DNA from: Rehmannia glutinosa
Lineage: Eukaryota; Streptophyta; Magnoliopsida; Lamiales; Orobanchaceae
Assembly: GCA_016081115.2 (NCBI GenBank)
Contig: CM071930.1
Span: 4,507,419 to 4,571,418 of the forward strand
Reading direction: 5' to 3'
DNA: 64,000 nucleotides
The notes beneath the pieces are model-generated. The model did not search any database. It was given only the letters and a program-made list of their open reading frames with translations, and was not told the origin of the DNA. Of this stretch, positions 56,692 through 64,000 are shown one piece after another. Position 1 is the first letter of the stretch. Every line of letters begins with the position of its first letter. The translations under genes and the position numbers were made by a program.

Positions 56692-59343
56692 TTACATGCC
56701 AAAATTGCACATCTGCACAAATTCCATTTCACTATCAACGTACTTCGTCCAGAGATGCTTGTAACGGTTCATGGCAATATCCAGCCAGGGTTTCATGTCT
56801 CCACTGAAATGGATAACGGCAGCCTTATCAATTTCCTCCATACTGATACTAGGATTGATCCCAAGGCCGAGCACATGCCATGATTTGTCCAATGACTTGG
56901 TTGTGGAGGAAAATGTAACAAGACCGGCTGGTAATGTACCCAGTTTCCACAATGTGCGGTCCTCGTTCTGATCATTCATTAACAAAAAGATTTCAGTAAG
57001 TAAATTTTATTTAGGGTTAATTACAAAAACTGCCCTTGAAGTTAATCTAATAACAAAAAAGCCCAACTACCTCTTGATATTCCGTTTGACAAGTTGCACC
57101 TTTAATAGACGTATTTGTTAAGTATATAAAAATTTGAAGAGGGTGTTTGAAATACCATAAGGGGGTATGCATAATTTTGAAAAATAACTTAGTTCTTTTT
57201 TTTTTTGGAATTAAGCTAAATCTCAGGGGTGATTCTTGTTATTTAACCCTAAAATTTATATTATATATGTGTGTAGATAATAGATATACATAAGTGTGTG
57301 TGTGTGTATACTATATATGTACACATGTATGCATATTTGAAGAATCATATAACTAGAATTAGCTCCAAGCTGAATGATGAAAAAACATAAAGCTTACCAG
57401 ATTCTGCCAATAATGATATTGCTCGGTGCATTTTTCCCGCCGCCAGGCATCAAGGTCAAACATGTTCATGCCAAATGCCCAGGCACAGGCCCTTGGATTA
57501 AATTTCTCCTTGATGAGAGGATGAGAAAAGTTTAAATACTCGGAAAAGCGATGGAATGAGCCAAAGCAAGTATTGACAGCACCGATAACCTTTCCATCCA
57601 TATCGATTTTCCACAGAGCAGTCAAATCTTTCTGAACTACAACATCGTCATCCAGGAATAGAATCTTGTGCAGCTTTGGATACAATTCAGGCAGGTAGAA
57701 TCGGAGGTGATTGAGCATCGATAAATACTTGGGGTTTCTAAATTTCATGTTGTTCACGTCTTTAGTGGCATTCTCTGCCCTGGTCTCAAAGTAAAACTTC
57801 TGCAAGTTTGCAGATCCAAGTTGCTTGAGAACTGGTGCATACGAGGAAGTTAAGAACTTGAAATTATCCACCGCATTGATCTCAATATGGGCTCCCCCTT
57901 GTATTGGCCTCATCTTAAACCAAACCTTAGTAGCAGCAAAGTTCATCCTGTCAGTGACAATATGGAAAACATGTTTCCATGGTTCCTCGGCATTCTTAAC
58001 AACTGAGTTCACCACCACAGATATTGCTATCACATTGTCTGAAAATAAAGCATAATGGTATAAATTTGGATCTTCAAACTCAGGCTTGGGCTCATCATCC
58101 ACGTACTTTTCAGGATGTGCAATTCGCTCCTCCATAAGCCGCATTGCAAGACAATGCAAACTTTTAGGAGTTGATTTTGCAGCAATCAGGCTGGCAAAGG
58201 CCCCATTCTTCTTGGCCTTCAAAAGCAACTCATTGACAGCAAAAATCGTATCTTTCAATTTCTGAATCTTTAACTGATTGTCATAGGATTCCTTGGAATC
58301 TGCAATCATTAACCTAGCAATCTTGACTTTATCCTTAACTTCCTTCTCGAATTGCCTCAAAACATCCTCATCAACAGGCCCTTCAGATTCAAACAATGCA
58401 GTGCGATAGATCTGCTTCAGTTGGAGGTCCGAGAAATTCTTAGCCAGATCATCAAACAACTTAAGCTGCTTAGATATCTCAAGTTTGAGCTTCCTTGCAT
58501 ACGTAGCATATGCATTAACTAAGGCAATATGATTATTTGCCTGGTTATATATCAAATCTAACCTAGTCTTCAACGGATCTGACCGCAATGCTAGAAAAGT
58601 TCGCCGTACATGTGTAGTTCCCGTATTGTCCATAACCTGTTCATAATTCAGGAAAACATCTACTTTTTTAAGTTCATTTCAAGTGTGTTCTTTTCAGTTT
58701 CCAATGAACAATATACTAGTGAAGTGATAGTAGCATTCAACAACTAAATGCACATGAAAATAAGAAAAAAGAATAGGCACTGAAATAATTCAGTGTAACC
58801 ACCTAAAGCATATCATGTTTGCACCGATTGATATCAAATGCCAAATCTAATGTTCTATGGAGTGGAAGATTGTTAAAACACACTGGTTTTGACTCAGAAA
58901 GTTATATGTAAAAAAAAATGCAAAATACCACGAACTCTTTATCTTTAACAAAAAGAAAAAGCTGAAAATATTTGATTTCTAATACATTCCAATTCTCAAA
59001 GTAGACAGACAGGAAAGTAATACCAAAATGCGAGCACACTGTCATATTATTAGCTTGAACAAAATGCAAAGTTCCCTTTTCCAGCCCAATAAATCACGGA
59101 ACCACAATTTAAGAAATAAATGCACACACATCTTCCCAGGAAACACTGAAAAACACGCATTAGGGAGAAATTGTGAGTGCTTACGGCTTCGTTGTGAAAT
59201 GGGTGAGACGAGAGCAGGACGGAGAGAGTAGCTAGAAATAGGAGCGTGAACATGGCGGAAACAAAGATCCGGTAGCTGAAGAAGCTTCGGATCACGGATC
59301 CGCCTCCCGATCCGACACGACCGCCGCGGACCGCCACCGCCAT
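56692..59343 (-). CDS. GAUT9-like: Galacturonosyltransferase, GAUT9-like (exons 59343-59185, 58636-57398, 56967-56692)
   Basis: Golgi type II membrane glycosyltransferase (family GT8) that adds galacturonic acid from UDP-GalA to pectin. Exon 1 encodes a basic Gly-rich head, MAVAVRGGRVGSGGG, then FFSYRIFVSAMFTLLFLATL as membrane anchor (about residues 21-44). Exon 2 has a long helical stem (RKLKLEISKQLKLFDDLAKN) and the catalytic domain with SLHCLAMRLMEERI, YHYALFSDNVIAISVVVNS, HIVTDRMNFAATKVWF, NHLRFYLPELYPKL and the metal-binding LDDDVV (about 381-386). Exon 3 has SLDKSWHVLGLGIN and HFSGDMKPW (about 519-527). Introns of 548 and 430 bp are GT-AG and phase 0 (GCC|GTAAGC...ACAG|GTT; CTG|GTAAGC...TCAG|AAC). 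Total 557 residues, very near Arabidopsis GAUT9. All motifs intact: probably functional. The paralogue assignment rests on recalled similarity. Confidence 0.9.
57014..57249. mobile_element. 280-bp MITE family A, copy 7, in GAUT intron 2
   Basis: Starts GGGTTAATTACAAAAACTGC and ends reversed GGGTTAAATAACAAGAATCA. Interior shows the family blocks in diverged form. Its left edge is 46 bp inside the acceptor side of the intron (acceptor at 56968). Flanks are AT-rich and a duplication cannot be read with certainty. Confidence 0.65.
57290..57330. repeat. (TG)n/(TA)n microsatellite in GAUT intron 2
   Basis: GTGTGTGTGTGTG followed by TATA-rich sequence. Confidence 0.7.
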
Positions 59344-59759
59344 TTACCACAAATCTACAATCACTATAATTTTTGCAAACACGAGACCAATCAATCCTCT
59401 CCCTCTTCCCGCGTCGTTGTATACCAAGGATTGAATAAAATGCAGAATTCTGAATATCTGGTGGATATGTGCGTGTGGTGTGTGAGCAACGGTATAGATA
59501 CACGTAGATTTGTGTGTATTGTTGATTTGTGTGAGAGGGAAAGATCTGGAGAGTGAAGCAACGAGGTAGAAGATAATGAGAGTTTACAGGTCCGACCCGC
59601 GACGGCGTCGGTGGATTTTTTTTTTTTTTATCTGATTTATGTTCACATTCCGATGCGTGGAATTTAGCTCATCGCTGGTTAGGTGGACCTCTGCAATTTT
59701 CGTTTATTTCTATTTTTCACCCTAACCTGCTTTAACGATTGAAAATGTTTTAAGCATGT
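59344..59759 (-). promoter_or_regulatory. GAUT 5' leader and promoter region
   Basis: Read on the minus strand, CT/CA-rich sequence (TTCCCTCTCACACAAATC, CTACCTCGTTGCTTC) precedes the ATG, typical of a plant 5' UTR. No clear TATA box. The upstream region is limited by the LINE. Confidence 0.45.
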
Positions 59760-59929
59760 TTTAAACTTTCAAACAGTATCCTAAGCAACAATTTATCTCT
59801 CTTAGGGTTTCTCTCGGTGGAGCGAAAACCTAATTAGGGCAGACATCCTACCGGCGTGTAGGTTTCTACCATCAAGATTTTGCTAAAATCTTTGGTGGTT
59901 GATCGGAGCAATTTCATCAACGATATAGC

Positions 59930-61258
59930 ATGGATCATGACGAGATCTTGAAACGTATAGCCAATATCAAAATCTCAAACAAGGGCGAAAAAAATACATT
60001 AACCCTAGAACACGAGTTGCGACGGAAAGGTGAGAATCGGATTGCACAATGTTTGGTGGCGAAAATCCTCGCTTCAAAACTGGTTAACAGGGATACTTTT
60101 CGACAGCATCTACCGCGGATTCTTCAAGCAGTCAAAAGGATAGATATAGAAGTCGTCGGGGAGAATCTATTCATATTAGAATTTGGCAATCCTATTGACA
60201 GACGTAGGGCTTTACGAGGGGGGCCATGGCATTTTTTCAATAACCTCATTGTCTTCCAGGAGTTAAACGGAATTCAAAGTCCAGAAGCATTGGATTTCTC
60301 CACTTGGGAGGTTTGGGTCCAATGTAACAATCTACCAGTGGCGTATATGCAAGAGGAGGTATTGCAACAGATCGGAAATAAAATTGGTTCAGTGGTGGAA
60401 ATCGATAAAGGCGATCAGGAAACAATATTGGGGAGGTTTGCCAGAATCAAAGTCAGGCTGCAAATCGATCAGCCATTGCAGAGCCATATCATCATCCAAG
60501 AAGAAGACGGAGGGGAAGAAGTTTATGTGCTCCTTACGTACAAAAAATTACCGGATTTTTGCTATGCATGTGGTAAAGTGGGCCACACATGGAGAGAATG
60601 CGGATTGGGGGAGAGAGTGTCGTCTGACTTGCAATACGGGAGTTGGTTGAGGGCGAATTTACCTATGGGTCGATATAAAAAGAAGTCGGGAGAGGAGAGC
60701 CCGAATAGAACTTCTTCGCAAAACGTCCAAGCGGAAATTAAGAAGCATGGAGAGGGGGTAGTGGATTCACCGGAGCCGATCTTGAACGTGGGGGTGCTCC
60801 ATGGGGAGCCGGAGCAAGTGGATAACTATCAGACGATGGTGACTACAAAGGCTATCGTGCAATGGGAGACAAATAAGAAACAGACGGAAGGAGAGGGTGA
60901 TATAGAGAAAACCAGGGAGAATGGAATGATTGTAGTGAGTCAAAACACTATTCAAGGGGCTGAGAAAAGCAATCTATCGACAAACTCGCAAACTACTTTG
61001 GATATATCTACGGGTCGGAGCCCTAAGAAGTGGAAGAAAATGGCAAGACACAAAGGACATGAAACAAAGGTACTTAAGCAACCTGAGAAAGGGACCAAGC
61101 GGACCATTTGCGAATTGGAGGACCTGGATATGGTGTTTACGGAGTCGAGGAAAAAACCGAATAGGGGGATAAGCACTGAAACTGTAGGTAGTGAAGGTCA
61201 GGATATGGATATTAATGAAACGGCGGGGATTGCGACGCAACCCCGCCAATATCAATGA
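59930..61258 (+). CDS. LINE ORF1 protein (DUF4283 and zinc knuckle)
   Basis: 442-residue nucleic-acid-binding protein of plant L1 elements, uninterrupted from ATG to TGA. The N-terminal DUF4283 domain shows LVAKILASKLVNRDTFRQHL, FILEFGNPIDRRRALRGGPW and WVQCNNLPVAYMQEEVLQQI. Then comes YKKLPDFCYACGKVGHTWRE ending in the CCHC-type knuckle (about residues 207-224). The C-terminal half is Lys/Glu/Ser/Thr-rich and probably disordered, with KKWKKMARHKGHETK as a basic patch. It overlaps ORF2 by ATGA at 61255-61258. It would coat LINE RNA. Although ORF1 is intact, ORF2 is broken. Confidence 0.88.
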   Translation: MDHDEILKRIANIKISNKGEKNTLTLEHELRRKGENRIAQCLVAKILASKLVNRDTFRQHLPRILQAVKRIDIEVVGENLFILEFGNPIDRRRALRGGPWHFFNNLIVFQELNGIQSPEALDFSTWEVWVQCNNLPVAYMQEEVLQQIGNKIGSVVEIDKGDQETILGRFARIKVRLQIDQPLQSHIIIQEEDGGEEVYVLLTYKKLPDFCYACGKVGHTWRECGLGERVSSDLQYGSWLRANLPMGRYKKKSGEESPNRTSSQNVQAEIKKHGEGVVDSPEPILNVGVLHGEPEQVDNYQTMVTTKAIVQWETNKKQTEGEGDIEKTRENGMIVVSQNTIQGAEKSNLSTNSQTTLDISTGRSPKKWKKMARHKGHETKVLKQPEKGTKRTICELEDLDMVFTESRKKPNRGISTETVGSEGQDMDINETAGIATQPRQYQ

Positions 61259-64000
61259 GTTGCATCGTTTGGAATGCTCGGGGGCTTGGGAACCAACGAG
61301 CATTCCGGGAGCTTAAACGGCTTATTGCCGAAAAGGACCCAAATCTCTTATTCTTGAGTGAAACAAGGATGAGAGCTTGTAATTGTGCACATTGGAGGAC
61401 TGTACTAGGATTTGATGGTATGTTTATAGTAGATTGTGAAGGCAAAAAGGGTGGTTTGATATTTTTATGGAAGGGTGCGCGGAGGGTATCTATTAAATCA
61501 TATTCACCGGGACATATTGACAGTATTATTCAGGAGGATGAGACAGTGTGGAGGTTCACGGGGTTTTATGGCAATCCGGACCCGAACAAGAGGAACGAGT
61601 CGTGGAATTTGTTGAGAAGGTTAGCGAGCATGCTGGAGATTAAAGAGGTACCGTGGCTTGTGGGGGGTGATTTTAACGAAATATGTAGTCGGAATGAAAA
61701 ATTTGGAGGTAGATTGCGACCCGAGAACCAGATGGAGTTATTTAGAAATGCCATTGAGGAATGCGAGCTGAGAGAAATATACGGAGTTGGAGAGTTCTTT
61801 ACATGGGTGAATCGACGTTCGGGAAGTGATATCATTTTCGAGAAATTGGATAGATTTTTCAGCACATTCAATTGGAGGATCCTCTATCCTACAGCAAATT
61901 CCTTTACGCTGGAATATTTTTCATCGGACCATAGAGCAGTCGAGATTATTTGGCAGGGTTGGAAAAATAATGTTAGACAGCGAAACGGAGCAAAGCAGCA
62001 AACAAGTTTCGCTTCGAGAAGTTTTGGACGACGGAACGACTTTTCGGGATAATCACGGTGGGTGGTCGATCGGCGAGGAAGGTCTTTGTCAGACGCTCAA
62101 GGAGAAATTCTATCAGTGTAAGGTGAAAATTCAGGAATGGGCGATCGTAAATTTCGATATCTTCCAAGACATATCAAGACGCAACGTAAGAGGCTCAACG
62201 AATTGAAAAAACATATCAATTGGAAAAACTCTGGGGCAGAAGTCATCCAATTGGAGGGTGAGGTTGAAAAATTGGCGTATCAGGAGGAAATTTTTTGGAA
62301 GCAGAGGAGTCGAAATAATTGGCTGAAACATGGCGACAAAAATACTCCGTATTTCCACGCCCAAGCTTCCAAGCGCAAAGCTCAGAATACGATCAGCGGA
62401 TTAGTATCAAAGCAGGGGGATTACGTGACGGATAACGGGGCGATGTTGGCAATCATCTCGGATTACTTCAATGAAATATTCACAACGAGTAATCCGACGG
62501 AGGTGGAATACGAGGAAATGTCTTACGGTCTGCGTGGATAGAAAGGTAACGGATGAGATGAATGAACTTCTATGCAAAGCTTTTGATGCAAAAGAAGTTA
62601 AGAAAGCGCTTTTTGATATGTGTGCGGACAAAGCGCCCGGACCCGATGGATTTTCGGCATTATTTTACCGAAATATTGCCGTTGTAGGGAGGATATTACA
62701 AAGAAATTTCGCACATCCTCAACGATAATGGCAGCTTAGTTGGGTGGAATGAGGCGACGATAACATTAATTCCGAAGGTTAGTAATCCTCTTCTTGTGAA
62801 GGAGTTTCGCCCTATTAGCCTTTGTACGGTTTTCTATAAAATCGTGGCCTGGGCTATTACCAACAGAATTCGAACAGTGCTACAATATGTAGTGGATGAT
62901 TTTCAGAGTGCATTCATACTGGGCAGATTAATCACGGACAATATAATTTTGGGATTTGAATGTATTCACTGGATTCGCAACCATCGGCAGAGTAACAGGG
63001 GTTATGCGGCGTTGAAATTAGATATGAGTAAAGCCTACGATAGGGTCGAATGGGGGTTCTTGGAAGCGATCCTTACAAAGCTCGGATTTGCGGATCAGTG
63101 GATAAAATTAATAATGAACTGTGTACACTCGGTTCAATATTCATTCTATTTAAATGGGGAGGTGGCAGGTTCGGTTATACCGAGTAGAGGATTGCGACAA
63201 GGGGACCCGCTGTCGCCATATTTATTTGTGCTATGTGCCCAAGGGCTTTCTTCGATGTTCAATTACCACTTGGGATCGAGATGGATAAATGGTGTTCGAA
63301 TAGCCGCGATGCCCCCGATTTCCCATCCATTTCTTTGCCGATGATAGCTTGATATTTTGCGAGCTCCAAAGAAGAATGTAGCCGTGCAGCGAGACATACT
63401 CAAATCATATGAGAGAGCATCGGGCGTTGATCAATTATGATAAATCTGCGATTACATTTGCCGAACACAAAAGATGAAATAGTGGACTTCTTCAAGACAA
63501 CCTTTACGGTACAAGTAGTGCAAGGACATGAGGTGTATTTGGGCTTACCTACGATATCATTGCGTAGTAAAAGGTTGCAATTTGGCTACTTGAAAGAGAG
63601 AATTTTGAAGCGCATTGCGGGATGGAGTGGCAAATTTTTTTCGGAGGGTGGTAAGGAGGTAATGATTAAATCGGTCTTACAAGCTATACCGACATATGCC
63701 ATGTCGTGTTTTCAAATACCGCGTTCAATATGCGAGGAGATAGAACGTGCATGTGCGAATTTTTGGTGGGGCATGGAGGGAGGTAGTCGAAAATTACATT
63801 GGAAGAAATGGAGGTGTTTGTGTCAGCCTAAAGGATTGGGGGGTATGGGTTTCAAGAGTTCAATAGAGTTTAACAAGTCGTTATTGGCTAAACAAATTTG
63901 GCGAATTATTCGGAAACCAGATAGCTTGGTGGCCCGTGTTCTTAAGGCTCGCTACTTTCGACATGGCGATATCATGGATGCAGGCTTGGGCTCGAAACCT
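61255..64000 (+). pseudogene. LINE ORF2: endonuclease and reverse transcriptase, frameshifted, partial
   Basis: Starts MSCIVWNARGLGNQRAFREL, an AP-type endonuclease. LLFLSETRM, FTGFYGNPDPNKR, WLVGGDFNEIC and FSSDHRAVE are its catalytic-motif regions. The first frame fails near 61980. Later frames give NNWLKHGDKNTPYFHAQASK, DKAPGPDGFSALFYR, EFRPISLCTVFYKI, LKLDMSKAYDRVEW, GLRQGDPLSPYLFVL and, after a shift near 63330, the reverse-transcriptase FFADDS. From about 63490 one frame stays open to the window end, with VYLGLPTISLRSKR, EVMIKSVLQAIPTYAMSCFQ and GGMGFKSSIEFNKSLLAKQI, the region after reverse transcriptase. At least four frame breaks make it inactive. Confidence 0.88.

Larger units (their letters stand above)
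59760..64000 (+). mobile_element. L1-type LINE, cut by the window edge
   Basis: Plus-strand non-LTR retrotransposon with a short leader (about 59760-59929, including CTTAGGGTTTCTCTCGGTGG), ORF1 and ORF2. The 5' limit is approximate. The 3' part lies beyond 64000. Confidence 0.85.

Noticed and set aside
57008..57258. Target duplication of the GAUT intron MITE
   Set aside because: Flanks are both A/T runs and several partial matches are possible; none is convincing.

Overview
The window is nuclear DNA of a flowering plant, most likely a eudicot. It is very AT-rich, has split genes with GT-AG introns, carries plant-specific families (GLUTAMINE DUMPER, GAUT) and is packed with plant transposons: Ty1/copia, Ty3/gypsy, L1-type LINE, SINE, hAT, CACTA, Mutator-like, Tourist and Helitron. 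The species cannot be named from the sequence. No bacterial features, CRISPR arrays or confident stand-alone tRNA/rRNA genes were seen.

Layout. 1-3.0 kb: 5' part of a minus-strand copia element (gag, primer-binding site, LTR). 3.0-9.3 kb: non-coding DNA with a dispersed repeat, a foldback element and a 1.34-kb Mutator-like element with long inverted arms. 9.3-15.1 kb: a SINE, several hAT elements, including one inside another that also holds a retroelement ORF1 fragment, and two copies of a dispersed repeat with internal tandem arrays. 16.3-17.6 kb: a GLUTAMINE DUMPER gene split by a 908-bp hAT element, followed 44 bp later by a Mutator-like element. 18.9-22.7 kb: a CACTA remnant. 23-29 kb: a SINE, an hAT element, a Helitron terminus and a 94-bp direct duplication. 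30.0-30.3 kb: a second, frameshifted GLUTAMINE DUMPER-like gene. 31.7-36.9 kb: a decayed hAT transposase gene fused to a truncated copia element. 37.4-43.6 kb: a Tat-type gypsy element that has lost most of gag-pol but keeps an antisense extra gene. 45.4-51.9 kb: a nearly full-length young copia element. 52-56.3 kb: small elements (Tourist MITE, SINE, a 1.87-kb inverted-repeat element, MITEs). 56.7-59.3 kb: the one clearly intact host gene, a GAUT9-like galacturonosyltransferase on the minus strand with three exons. 59.7-64 kb: a LINE on the plus strand running off the window.

Host genes. The GAUT gene should act in Golgi homogalacturonan (pectin) synthesis. The two GLUTAMINE DUMPER loci, about 14 kb apart, look like paralogues that have both been damaged. 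Everything else is transposon-derived. One small family of about 280-bp inverted-repeat elements is present in at least seven copies, one of them in a GAUT intron. Many insertions still have readable target-site duplications, so element limits and the order of nesting can be worked out by eye. No unknown multi-gene system was found. The most informative loci are the split GLUTAMINE DUMPER gene, the nested hAT complex at 11.4-13.7 kb and the gypsy element with its antisense gene.
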